64,000 nucleotides of DNA from Ramlibacter sp. (GTDB lineage Bacteria; Pseudomonadota; Gammaproteobacteria; Burkholderiales; Burkholderiaceae_C). The notes beneath the pieces were generated by a model. That model made no database searches, was not told where the DNA came from, and saw only the letters and a program-made list of their open reading frames with translations. A program made the position numbers and the translations under genes. Numbering within the stretch: the first letter of the stretch is position 1; the number at the start of each line of letters is the position of its first letter. Below are positions 9,185 through 17,234 of the stretch, in pieces. The stretch lies in assembly GCA_019635435.1 (NCBI GenBank), contig JAHBZM010000001.1, positions 2,914,001 through 2,978,000 on the forward strand. The letters run 5' to 3'.

Positions 9185-9216
9185 GGGCCAGCTGCTTTGT
9201 CAGAAGCAACTGGCCC
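9185..9216. other. Strong hairpin, possible terminator or end structure
   Basis: GGGCCAG (9185-9191) pairs with CTGGCCC (9210-9216); after one mismatch, TGCTT pairs with AAGCA inside. It lies between the transposase promoter side and the stop of the small minus-strand gene at 9254. There is no T-run after it on either strand, so an intrinsic terminator is only a guess. Confidence 0.4.
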
Positions 9217-9253
9217 TTGTGCTTTTCGCCACGGAACCCCAGATTTGGCTATG

Positions 9254-9544
9254 TCATATCGCCCCCTCTTCAGCTTGGCCAGCCAAGCTAGGACGGCTGA
9301 CTGACTTTTCATTTGAGGCAAGCCCTTCGAGCCAAATCGCTATTTCTGAGGTCATGGCGAAGTCGCCACGCCGACCAGGCATCGAGAACAGACGTACCCC
9401 GATGTGACCTGCCCGTTTGGCCTTGCGATAGGCTGCCGGCGTTCTAAAGCCGAGCACACGCGCAAGCTCTGTCCCACCCAAAAGGGGGCCGTAGAGTCTG
9501 AGCATCTCATCGCGCAGCTGCATTGACATTGAAAATTGCGTCAC
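9254..9544 (-). CDS. Small helix-turn-helix-like protein
   Basis: 96 aa from GTG at 9544; internal ATG codons at 9529 and 9523 are alternatives. The segment LLGGTELARVLGFRTPAAYRKAKRAG looks like a helix-turn-helix of the excisionase or plasmid-regulator type, followed by RLFSMPGRRGDFAMTSEIAIWL, a wing-like segment. Lys and Arg are common. It is divergent from the 248-aa gene at 9633 with 88 bp between, so it may regulate that gene. No specific family recognised. Confidence 0.6.
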   Translation of the reverse strand: MTQFSMSMQLRDEMLRLYGPLLGGTELARVLGFRTPAAYRKAKRAGHIGVRLFSMPGRRGDFAMTSEIAIWLEGLASNEKSVSRPSLAGQAEEGAI

Positions 9545-9632
9545 TTAGCGGAACTGAGCGTGAATCGTGCCCATTGGCGTTTCAACGCGCCAGCCACCCA
9601 ATAATTGGAGACTTTATGGGTGACATGCGGAA

Positions 9633-10379
9633 ATGAAGGAGCAAGGCCGTGGCCGGCCACTGAAGAATCAGGTTGAGGTCATTCGCCTCAGGCTGTGGTA
9701 CGCCACTCTGAAGCAGAGGTTGCCCGGAACAAGTGACTATGCACTTGATCATCTATTCGGACCTGAGCAGGCTCCCGAAACGAGGAGGGAGACGTTCTCG
9801 CGTATTCGCCGTGAGGGGAAGCAGCCGCCGGACCAAGTATTTGAGCGTGTGCACAGGCGCTTACCGGAGATGCAGGCGTTCTACACGTCGCCGTTCTGGG
9901 CAGCCGTGATGATGGAAAGCGTGAGCTTGTGGTGTGTTCGAGAGAGCCTAGAAGAGTTCCTGATTGCCCAAAATCTTCAGCGCTGGAATTGCAGTCAGCT
10001 TCGCTTGATGCTGGCGAAAAACATCAAGCCTGAACTGATTGATGAGCCCATGCTCTACGCTTATGGCTTCAAACAGTGCAAGGCGAAGTTGCTCCCCTTG
10101 GATCTTCTTCTCCTGTACACCCTGCTTGCACGAGAGGCAGCACTTCTCGTGCGCGAGCCTCAGGCCAACTCATTTCAAGACCTGTTGCATGCGGAACTTG
10201 GTGACTACATCGGGAGCCTGATTTCTGATGAGGCGCTCGAAGTCCCGGAACTCCTATACGAAGCCTGTTGCTTTCCATCGCACAAGCCACATCCTGCAGA
10301 CTCCCGAGTCCGTGCTCAGGCGTTCTATGAGTTGCCAGCGATCATCCTGCCTACAGGGCTTCACACCACTCCTCGGTAG
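9633..10379 (+). CDS. Unknown 248-aa island protein
   Basis: No recognised domain. It starts MKEQGRGRPLKNQ, an AT-hook-like basic stretch (GRGRP). The region LRLWYATLKQRLPGTSDYALDHLFG and ETFSRIRREGKQPP suggests a helical DNA-binding N-terminus. The middle (about 150-180) is hydrophobic (LLPLDLLLLYTLLAREAALLV) but flanked by charges, so more likely a buried helix than a membrane span. Divergent with the small HTH gene at 9544. Probably soluble, function unknown. Confidence 0.6.
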   Translation: MKEQGRGRPLKNQVEVIRLRLWYATLKQRLPGTSDYALDHLFGPEQAPETRRETFSRIRREGKQPPDQVFERVHRRLPEMQAFYTSPFWAAVMMESVSLWCVRESLEEFLIAQNLQRWNCSQLRLMLAKNIKPELIDEPMLYAYGFKQCKAKLLPLDLLLLYTLLAREAALLVREPQANSFQDLLHAELGDYIGSLISDEALEVPELLYEACCFPSHKPHPADSRVRAQAFYELPAIILPTGLHTTPR

Positions 10380-10585
10380 AAGGTGCCCAAAGAAACGTCT
10401 GGGCCAAGACGTTCAATGCGAGCTGGATAGGTTGCCTTCTGCGACAAGCAGAAACTTGACGTGCTTCCATGCGATGCCTTGATCGGCAGCTAGCAAATCA
10501 TTAGCGCGTGTGCCCCTTAAATTGCTGCCGCTGCGACATCGTAGGGCGCAATCAGATTCGGCCGGCGCTGATTGCCTTATGGGTG

Positions 10586-10813
10586 TCAGTAGGACGCGAT
10601 GAATTCACGCACGTCGATACCAATGGCGTGGCACCAAAGTTCGAGCTCGACGACGTCCAAGCGGCGTTCGCCGCGCTCGACCTTGCTAACCCAAGACTGG
10701 TCCATTCGCAGCTTGTTGGCCACCTCGACTTGGGTTATCCCTTTAGCTTCCCGCGCCGCTCGGAGGGCGAGCAGGAACTGCTTATAGCGTCGAGAGTATC
10801 GAGTTTTGAACAT
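10586..10813 (-). CDS. XRE-family transcriptional regulator
   Basis: 75-aa phage-repressor-type regulator. Nearly the whole protein is one HTH_3 domain: FLLALRAAREAKGITQ, VEVANKLRMDQSWVSKVERG and LDVVELELWCHAIGID. ATG at 10813 is chosen because the domain begins there; upstream codons are in frame but run through the operator region. It is divergent from the membrane protein at 10924. Two perfect inverted repeats lie at 10811-10837 and 10852-10874, the usual place for autoregulatory binding sites. Confidence 0.85.
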   Translation of the reverse strand: MFKTRYSRRYKQFLLALRAAREAKGITQVEVANKLRMDQSWVSKVERGERRLDVVELELWCHAIGIDVREFIASY

Positions 10814-10837
10814 TTGGCCCACGAAATCGGCCAAATG
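10811..10837. promoter_or_regulatory. Inverted repeat overlapping the XRE start codon
   Basis: CATTTGGCC (10811-10819) and its exact complement GGCCAAATG (10829-10837) are separated by 9 nt. The left arm contains the start codon of the minus-strand XRE gene. It could act as a second operator or as a hairpin that hides the ribosome site in the mRNA. Confidence 0.55.
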
Positions 10838-10851
10838 TCCAAGCTCGGGCA

Positions 10852-10874
10852 AAATAGTCGAAATTCGACTATTT
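10852..10874. promoter_or_regulatory. Perfect 23-bp palindrome, probable XRE operator
   Basis: AAATAGTCGAA (10852-10862) and TTCGACTATTT (10864-10874) are exact complements around a single central A. It lies between the divergent XRE regulator and the membrane-protein gene, 49 bp upstream of the latter's ATG. XRE repressors typically bind such dyads. Confidence 0.7.
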
Positions 10875-10923
10875 AGCGTGGTCCTTAGCCACGGCAAAGC
10901 TTGGAGACTGAGAGGAGGGAACG

Positions 10924-11556
10924 ATGAGCCAACAGCCCAACCAGGAGGAACTGCACTTCACACAAGTCAAAGGCGTGGTGTGCGGACTGGACCAAAGCTC
11001 GGAGACGGTCTACGGTAAGAGGTACTCGGTACTCGCGCGGGACACGGTTGCTACCAGCGAATTGCGCGAGGAGTGTCGCTTCTGGCTAAGAGACGCACTT
11101 GGTCAGGAACACCAGGTTGTTTTCGACGCCCAGCTGCCAATTAGGGATGGCCATGAAATCGTTCTAACGTCCGCCGGAATGAACGGAGCCAAAATTCCCG
11201 TCGCCATTTACAACGTGACCACCCGGCAGCTAATCCGAAAAAGCGCAGACCACATCACTAAGCAGTTCCCAGCCCTGGTTGCCGGGCAGTACAGTGGGTG
11301 TGCAGGATTCTTCTTGGCGTTGAGCGCAGTGGTTCTTCCCATCTTTTCCATTGGAGCTTTTCCAAGTCATCGCTCGGAAGCGGCGCTGATCAGCTTCGCC
11401 GTACCTACAGCGCTGATAGTCGCCGGGGAGGTGCGCGGCGCGCGAGGGAGACGACGGTCAAGGGACCACGTTGAAAACAGACTAGTTGCGGCACTTTTTT
11501 CAAGTACGGTCTTGGGCGCGTCCATTCCATCTGACGCCACAGTACTGATTGCCTAG
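10924..11556 (+). CDS. Unknown membrane protein under XRE control
   Basis: 210 aa. Residues 1-115 form a soluble beta-rich domain (VKGVVCGLDQSSETVYGKRYSVLARD ...) with no recognised family. Two hydrophobic segments follow (about 124-145, GCAGFFLALSAVVLPIFSIG, and 153-168, ALISFAVPTALIVAGEV), then a basic stretch RGARGRRRSRDH, so N- and C-termini are probably cytoplasmic. Strong GAGGAGGGA ribosome site. The position next to an XRE repressor suggests inducible expression; a small two-TM effector is a possible but unproven role. Confidence 0.6.
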   Translation: MSQQPNQEELHFTQVKGVVCGLDQSSETVYGKRYSVLARDTVATSELREECRFWLRDALGQEHQVVFDAQLPIRDGHEIVLTSAGMNGAKIPVAIYNVTTRQLIRKSADHITKQFPALVAGQYSGCAGFFLALSAVVLPIFSIGAFPSHRSEAALISFAVPTALIVAGEVRGARGRRRSRDHVENRLVAALFSSTVLGASIPSDATVLIA

Positions 11557-11628
11557 GCAGGACCATCACGTCAACCGCCCCGAGCTACTGGCAACTGCCT
11601 CAATGCAAATCTGATGCACGCCCTTCTG

Positions 11629-11856
11629 CTAGACGCGCTTATTGCGCCGACTTCGATTTGCTTCGGCCACATCGTCGCGCAAACATGATGCAAAAGCTTC
11701 GGAGCCAACGGGGCGGTCGGCCATGACCTCTGCACCGTGCCTTTTCAAGCTGAACGCGGCGAGCATCTGAGTCAGAGTTGGCTCGACGATTGTTCCGCTG
11801 GGGATGTCTGCAAACTTCTCGAAAGTACGTGCATATGAGCGTTGCTGCTGCGTCAT
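11629..11856 (-). CDS. Possible small hypothetical protein
   Basis: 75-aa open frame (MTQQQRSYARTFEKFADIPSG ...) with GGAAAG about 9 nt upstream of ATG. Amino-acid composition is plausible, and it fills the space between the membrane-protein gene and the tRNA. No family is recognised and it could be spurious. Confidence 0.35.
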   Translation of the reverse strand: MTQQQRSYARTFEKFADIPSGTIVEPTLTQMLAAFSLKRHGAEVMADRPVGSEAFASCLRDDVAEANRSRRNKRV

Positions 11857-11953
11857 TTCAAGCTTTCCGATTGCTTTGTCCCGATGAGAAGTCTCGCGCG
11901 CGGAGAAAGAGGCGAGGAAGCGCGCACGTAGACTATGGGAGGCGAATATGTGA

Positions 11954-12060
11954 TGGTGATGGCGGCGGGAATCGAACCCGCGACCTGCCGGTTATCTACC
12001 GAGAGTCCTTTCGGACACGGCTTATAAGGCCGCTGCTCTACCTAGCTGAGCTACGCCACC
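11954..12060 (-). tRNA. tRNA-Ile(UAU)-like gene with oversized variable region
   Basis: Acceptor GGTGGCG (12060-12054) pairs with CGCCATC, followed by discriminator A and encoded CCA (11956-11954). The D arm GCTC/GAGC, the T arm GCGGG-TTCGATT-CCCGC and the anticodon arm GCGGC-CTTATAA-GCCGT are all intact, giving anticodon UAU for the rare AUA codon. The length is 107 nt, because about 30 nt replace the usual 5-nt variable loop. The extra part can fold as GTCC-GAAA-GGAC plus CGG-TAGATAA-CCG; the second looks like another anticodon arm. Bacteria normally read AUA with lysidine-modified tRNA-Ile(CAU). It lies inside the mobile island. Confidence 0.75.
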
Positions 12061-12277
12061 CTCATTGCAACTGGAGTGCAGCAAGGTATTCGGAAATGGC
12101 GCGTTTGAAAACAGCACATTCGCAGAGCTTAGTAGATCAACGTGAAGTTGTCTATGGGCACCGATTGCTCCAGAAGCAATTGCTCAAAAGCCCTGGTGAA
12201 GGACGTGGCAAAGGGCAAGCCATTGACCAGAAAACCATTGCACTTGAAGAGATTCTTCGGGCAGAAAGACGTCCAAC

Positions 12278-13099
12278 TCAACGAATAGCCGCTTGACCAC
12301 TTGGGAGAGGGTCTATCAAGGACCGCAGCATTCCGAGAGGGGTTGTCTGCGAATGAACATGGACATCCGCTCGGCTCCTGACGTCCAAGAGCAGTAACGG
12401 GTCATAGGGGTTGGGGTTTGGCGCGTCGATCTGCTCTTCGCCAAACCGATATGAGAAGGGCTGCCCGGGAAAAGCGTTTGCCACAGCCAACCCCTCCCTG
12501 TAGGCCTCGATTTCGTTCGGATCGCGTTTATACGCATTCTGGTCAAACAAGCGACTGGAGCCGTCCGGCAGGGCTCCTCGTTTTCTTTGCCACAGATGTG
12601 TGGCTTCGTGGGCCATTGCGAACGCCCATCGTTGAAACTTGTTGAGTCTGAGTCCTGGCCAATTTTCATTGACAGCCTGCACATCGACAAGAAAGAGGTT
12701 CTCTTCAGCGACATACCCCGCAGCGCCAGTTCCACTGCCGACGTACGGCCAGGGCAACCCCCTGGCGTTCACGAGCAAGCGGAGATGCTGGCTTTGGCCA
12801 GGAAGCCGCCTGACCACCACCATCAACATCGGCTGAACCATAACGTCAATGTCGAAATTCGTGACCTTGGGCATGTCGATCAGCACTACGTCGATGCGGT
12901 GCCGCCCTGCAGGCAGCTGGGCGGCAGATAGTAGTTCCGGAACGTGTGGCTTCGTTAGCAGCACAACCACAAGGCCGAGTACGGAAAGCACTGCAGCGGC
13001 AACGGAAATGCCCGCGACTATCCGTAGGCGCTTGATGGTGCTCCTGATAACCAGCAAATCGGTTTCCCCAGGCGCTATGAGAAATTTTTTGAAGAACAT
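12278..13099 (-). CDS. Membrane-anchored zincin-like metallopeptidase
   Basis: 273 aa. One transmembrane helix (about 27-49, IVAGISVAAAVLSVLGLVVVLL) follows a basic N-terminus, so the main domain is probably periplasmic. The zinc motif H164-E-A-T-H168 (AHEATHLWQ) and a downstream Glu in DPNEIEAYREG (196 or 198) are the expected ligands and base of a gluzincin-like site. No known substrate or family name. It is divergent from the ATPase gene of the nuclease/methylase module with 345 bp between them. A role as an abortive or processing factor in the island is conjecture. Confidence 0.65.
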   Translation of the reverse strand: MFFKKFLIAPGETDLLVIRSTIKRLRIVAGISVAAAVLSVLGLVVVLLTKPHVPELLSAAQLPAGRHRIDVVLIDMPKVTNFDIDVMVQPMLMVVVRRLPGQSQHLRLLVNARGLPWPYVGSGTGAAGYVAEENLFLVDVQAVNENWPGLRLNKFQRWAFAMAHEATHLWQRKRGALPDGSSRLFDQNAYKRDPNEIEAYREGLAVANAFPGQPFSYRFGEEQIDAPNPNPYDPLLLLDVRSRADVHVHSQTTPLGMLRSLIDPLPSGQAAIR

Positions 13100-13444
13100 G
13101 CTTTAGGGTAAGGCCGTTACATCGCGACTCCTCCCCAGCACGCGATGCGCGTCGAGGTCGATTCGACCGAGCCAGCCTAACCAAGGAATTTCTCCATCAA
13201 TTGGAGGATGTGTCAATGAAGCGCTTAAAGTAACCTTGCGCGTACGGCGGGCTCGCGGCGAGAGGCAGATAACGAGATGCTTGAAGAATCGACTTGAAAT
13301 TCTAGTGGGGCGGTTCCCTTCGCGTAACTTCAAGATACACTGCGCGACGGAGGCACTCGCCCATCCAGCCAGTCCAGTGTTGGGGCGGTTGTACATGTGG
13401 AGCCCGTGACAGGGAAAAGGGTCACGGACAAGCAGGGGAGCTTA
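13100..13444. other. 345-bp divergent intergenic region
   Basis: No credible gene. It separates the membrane zincin (leftward) from the ATPase gene (rightward) and so should hold both promoters. The AGGGGAG at 13433-13439 is the ribosome site for ATG 13445. I saw no clear palindrome or consensus promoter. Confidence 0.5.
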
Positions 13445-15508
13445 ATGATTCACTTTCCGGTTTTGGACCGTGTGAGCGTGGTGAACTACGCGCTCTATGT
13501 CGGGCGTCCCGAGGCGCCTGGCTTGCACCACGTCTTCCAGCCAGGCGTCAACGTCATTGTTGGAATCAACGGGCTCGGAAAGACAACACTGCTGAACATT
13601 CTTCTCCGAGCGTTGACCGGCCCGTTTGATTCCCCGCCGGGCGATGAGCTAGGCGAGAAGAAGCGTCGCCTCGTTCCTGCTGATCGACACTGGTTCCGCC
13701 GCCGCGTCCCAAATGATGCGGTGGACGCGCGCGTCACCATAGAATTTCAAGTGGGCGAACAGGTCTTCCAGGTGGAGCGTTCGCTGGCCAATCTGGATCT
13801 CCTCACGCTTTGGATCGACCAGCGAAAGGTTGAACTCGACAAACCTGTGGAGCTTGAGGCCGCATACCAACAGCGCGTTAGTACGGCTGCGGGTTTGAGC
13901 TCGTTCGACGACTTCGTATTCTTGTTGAGGTACGTCGTTTTTTTCTTGGAAGACCGGCGGAGTTTGGTGTGGGACCCAGCTGCTCAAGGGGAGATTCTGG
14001 GCATGCTCTTTGGAGAGCAAGATGGCAACCGCCAGCGCTATGTGGAGGTTTTCAACGACCTGTTGAGCAAGGACAGCGAATATCGAAACATGCTCTCTGT
14101 CGTGAACAAGCGGGAGAAGGAGCTGAGAAAGCAGGCAAGCAGCATCGAAGGCGGGCAGATCGACATGCTAACCAAGCAGCTCGATGAGCTGCGCGACCAG
14201 GTTGAGACATTAAGTGATCGGAAGGCGGAGCTTGCGACGGAACGAGACTCGCTGCGGGATCAAATCGAGAACCGACGTCGGGATATCCATGACAAGCGGG
14301 CGTCCTTGGCCGTCGATTTGAATCGCTTCTACGAATCATTCTTCCCTCAGGTCGGCGAAGCCGGGCGCTATCTGCTCTCACACTTTGAAGCGGAGTCTGG
14401 CTGTCTTGTCTGTGGCACCCGAACGCCAGAAGCGGTTGCTCGCGTCAATGCAAAACTGCACATGAATACGTGCCCAGTTTGCGAAAGCCCTATCGAAGAA
14501 GGCAGTAAGCCCGCACACGATCCTCATGCCGGCGAGGAAATGGAAGCCAGGCGGCAGGAAATTGCTGAGCTGGAAGCATACGTACAGGATATGGCGGCCC
14601 CGCTACAAAGCGCTGAACTCGAATATGCTGAGGTAGCCGGACGCCTCGTAGCCACAACGTCGGATATCGCCTCCCTTGAAGCGCAACTGGAGGCGCTTGG
14701 ACATTCCCTACCAGATGCAGTAGAGCGACGCGATAAGTTGAAGCAGCACTTGCTAACCTTCAAAGCCGCGCTCAATCAGATCGAAGTTGAGCGTGCTGGC
14801 CTGGCTTCGGAATTCGGTGAACTCGCCACTGCGATTGACAACGATGTACGCTCGGTTTCAGCGCGAATTGAAAGTTCGTTCGCACACTTTATAAGCGGCT
14901 TTCTAGCGGAGAACTGCCACATCACCTATACAGCACGAAAAAGCCGAATTGGTCAGCGTACGACGACTGAGAGCTTCTCGTTCCCGCAGTTTGTCCCCGC
15001 ACTCACGTCCGGCGTTCACCGAGCAAGCGCGACCCCTCGTGAACAAGGCCAGTCCGTTTCTGAGTCCCAGAAGGAGTTTATAGACTTGGCGTTTCGGATG
15101 GCTTTGCTGGAGATTGCTGCTCCTGATGCGCCGAGCATGCTGATTTTGGAAACACCAGAAGCGAGCCTGGATTCCGTATTCGTGCCGCGCGCCGCCGACT
15201 TGCTGCGGCGCTTTGCTGTACGCGCTGGCGGCGGAGCCGCGACCCGACTGATCGCATCTTCGAACGTGAATCGCGAACAGATGATTCCCGCCTTGTTCGG
15301 CGCATATCCTGATGCTCGCTTTCACGAGCAGGTAGTAGATGATTCAGGCCCACCCGCGCCCGCAGTGCCACAAGAACTGCGTGAGAAGCATGTGTTGGAC
15401 CTCCTTTCCATCGCCGCGCCAACGCGTGCACTGGAGCGGTTCCGTGAGCCTTACGAGGAAGAGCGCGATCGCGCGATCTACCCCGAGCGTTTTGCTCAAA
15501 CGCCGTGA
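13445..15508 (+). CDS. Rad50/ABC-type ATPase of a defence-like module
   Basis: 687-aa SMC/Rad50-like ATPase. The N-terminal half-site has Walker A GINGLGKTT (40-48). Two coiled-coil arms (about 215-290 and 365-470) flank a zinc site C320xxC323...C343xxC346. The C-terminal half-site has a signature-like SVSESQKEF (537-545) and Walker B SMLILETPEASLD (564-576), where the usual Asp-Glu is Leu-Glu-Thr. A four-Cys zinc ribbon replaces the single CxxC of a Rad50 hook. ATG 13445 with AGGGGAG upstream is chosen over an in-frame GTG/ATG further left. It overlaps the next gene by 4 nt. It probably senses DNA and licenses the nuclease at 16152, by analogy with ABC-three-component systems. Confidence 0.8.
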   Translation: MIHFPVLDRVSVVNYALYVGRPEAPGLHHVFQPGVNVIVGINGLGKTTLLNILLRALTGPFDSPPGDELGEKKRRLVPADRHWFRRRVPNDAVDARVTIEFQVGEQVFQVERSLANLDLLTLWIDQRKVELDKPVELEAAYQQRVSTAAGLSSFDDFVFLLRYVVFFLEDRRSLVWDPAAQGEILGMLFGEQDGNRQRYVEVFNDLLSKDSEYRNMLSVVNKREKELRKQASSIEGGQIDMLTKQLDELRDQVETLSDRKAELATERDSLRDQIENRRRDIHDKRASLAVDLNRFYESFFPQVGEAGRYLLSHFEAESGCLVCGTRTPEAVARVNAKLHMNTCPVCESPIEEGSKPAHDPHAGEEMEARRQEIAELEAYVQDMAAPLQSAELEYAEVAGRLVATTSDIASLEAQLEALGHSLPDAVERRDKLKQHLLTFKAALNQIEVERAGLASEFGELATAIDNDVRSVSARIESSFAHFISGFLAENCHITYTARKSRIGQRTTTESFSFPQFVPALTSGVHRASATPREQGQSVSESQKEFIDLAFRMALLEIAAPDAPSMLILETPEASLDSVFVPRAADLLRRFAVRAGGGAATRLIASSNVNREQMIPALFGAYPDARFHEQVVDDSGPPAPAVPQELREKHVLDLLSIAAPTRALERFREPYEEERDRAIYPERFAQTP

Positions 15509-16155
15509 GCACGACTCCCAACGAGGCCGTCTTGAGTGACGCGGGCATCTGGAAGACCTGGACGCTGCTTTGCGTCGCTGAGGCTGCGCGCCTCGGACTC
15601 TCTCCGCTCGCGAGCGCCCAGCTGCACGTTCTGCTTTACCTTGCCAACACACTGGCTCCGTTGTTCAACGTGACGCGAGTGCGTGGTCGCGTCCTTAAGA
15701 GGGGGCCTTTCCCCTTTTACCCGGATGTGCAGCGCGAGATCGACCGCTTAGCGTTCTCAGGGGTTCTAAAGATTGAGCGCGTTGACTTTGGTCCCAAAGG
15801 TCACTTGGCGGCGCACTATGACTTGGCGCCGTCGGCTCGCGAGCTTCAACATCGGCTTCTGGCGGCTTCCGCAGAGGCCCGTCGAACTTCGCGGCTGTTC
15901 AGCGAACTGGTGGCCGCATGTTTCGGCAAGTTCTTGGCGTCCCAATCTGCCATCGGGCCGGTGGACGCGAACTATGGAAACACGGATATCGTCGAGAACG
16001 AGGTGGTTGATTTTTCGGAGTGGCAAGACGAAAACAAGAATATGGAAGTGGCCAGGTATCTGATGGCGCAGCTAAAGGCATTGCAACCCCACGTCGAACG
16101 CGATGGGGTGAGGCTGTACTGCGACTATCTCGACCAAGCGATGGCAGCGACATGA
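15505..16155 (+). CDS. Middle component of ATPase-nuclease module (winged-helix-like)
   Basis: 216 aa, GTG start in a GTGA overlap with the ATPase stop. Residues 5-110 have the pattern of the middle components of ABC-three-component systems: LGLSPLASAQLHVLLYLANTL, then GPFPFYPDVQREIDRLAFSG and a beta wing ending VDFGPKGHLAAHYDL. The C-terminus is helical and ends with YCDYLDQAMAAT. It has no catalytic motif and presumably bridges ATPase and nuclease. The family assignment is by resemblance, not by search. Confidence 0.55.
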   Translation: MSTTPNEAVLSDAGIWKTWTLLCVAEAARLGLSPLASAQLHVLLYLANTLAPLFNVTRVRGRVLKRGPFPFYPDVQREIDRLAFSGVLKIERVDFGPKGHLAAHYDLAPSARELQHRLLAASAEARRTSRLFSELVAACFGKFLASQSAIGPVDANYGNTDIVENEVVDFSEWQDENKNMEVARYLMAQLKALQPHVERDGVRLYCDYLDQAMAAT

Positions 16156-17234
16156 AGAAGCCGATGCAGCGCTTTGGTGGAGCCGTCGAGGGAATACTCG
16201 AAAAGGTGGTCTCGACGGCAGGTTCTGATATTTCAGTCGCCGACGCTGGGACGCGCGAGGCATTTCTGGATTCGTGGGCCGGCAAACTTAGCGATCATGC
16301 GAGCTATCTCCGCAGCGCTGGCAAGATGTTGGCAGCGCCCATTGTCCTAGCCTATGTACCCGACACGGGCGCGTTCACAAAGACCCATGACTGGATCATT
16401 CGTCGCATGCTTGGTGTCAACTTCCAGGACGAGCTTTCAGGGGTCCTCGCCGCCGGCACCTCCGAAAGCGGGGGATGCGTGCATCCGCAGCGCTTTACGG
16501 ACACAGGGGCGATAGAAACTGCGATCCGCGCGGCGGGACTACAAGCTGCTCCAACTATCGCGCTGATGCCACAGAACAAGCTATTTGTGTGGCCTGACGG
16601 CATCGACAGCGCCGAAAAACCCTTCGAGCGTGACCTGTCAGGCCCGGCGATAGTGATTGACCTTGATGCTATTGACCAAGCATTGACGCAGTTCTATGAG
16701 GATGTCGCCAGGCAGACAAAAAAATGGTGGCACACCGCCAGTTCACGGATAGTCGTGAACTCGCCCGAGGGCACCGTTCAATACGATCTTTGGGTTTTTC
16801 TGATGGCGAAATACTCGCACGTCGCACGCATCAAACAGGAAGAGAAAATCGGCAATGGTCGCTCGGACATCACTGTCGTTCCTCTTGACACCACCTGCGG
16901 AAACCAAAGTGCGGTGCTTGAGTTGAAGACGCTTAGAGACGTCCAAACGCCCACGCAGGCCGGCACCAAGCTTGGGAAGATTTCGCAGAAGAGCAACATC
17001 GAGTGGGCTGCATCCGGGCTTCAACAAACGGCGGCGTATCGGGACGACAACAAAATGGACGTCGCATTCCTGTGCTTATACGATTTCTGCGCCACCGCAG
17101 GCACCGAGGTAATGAAAGTGGTCAGTCCGGCGGCTGATGCGCTCAATGTGCGCGCGCGACGCTACTGGATCACCGCGTCGCACGAAGAGCATCGTAAGGA
17201 ACGCTACCCCTTACCTGAAACCCAAAAAAACTAG
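16152..17234 (+). CDS. PD-(D/E)xK RecB-type nuclease
   Basis: 360 aa, start ATG 16152 in an ATGA overlap with the middle component. The catalytic core is visible: GRSDI with Asp239, LELK with Glu257 and Lys259, and QTAAY with Gln292 and Tyr296, the QxxxY motif of RecB/Cas4-like nucleases. The N-terminal 200 residues (HDWIIRRMLGVNFQDELSG, ... LFVWPDGID) are not recognised and may bind target or partner. Its stop TAG overlaps the stop of the convergent methyltransferase in one CTAG. Likely effector of the module, cutting unmodified or foreign DNA. Confidence 0.75.
   Translation: MKKPMQRFGGAVEGILEKVVSTAGSDISVADAGTREAFLDSWAGKLSDHASYLRSAGKMLAAPIVLAYVPDTGAFTKTHDWIIRRMLGVNFQDELSGVLAAGTSESGGCVHPQRFTDTGAIETAIRAAGLQAAPTIALMPQNKLFVWPDGIDSAEKPFERDLSGPAIVIDLDAIDQALTQFYEDVARQTKKWWHTASSRIVVNSPEGTVQYDLWVFLMAKYSHVARIKQEEKIGNGRSDITVVPLDTTCGNQSAVLELKTLRDVQTPTQAGTKLGKISQKSNIEWAASGLQQTAAYRDDNKMDVAFLCLYDFCATAGTEVMKVVSPAADALNVRARRYWITASHEEHRKERYPLPETQKN

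Noticed and set aside
11778..12296. Plus-strand reading frame across the tRNA (contains GGNRTRDLP).
   Set aside because: It is the antisense of the tRNA gene; that peptide pattern is a well-known artefact of translating tRNA complements.
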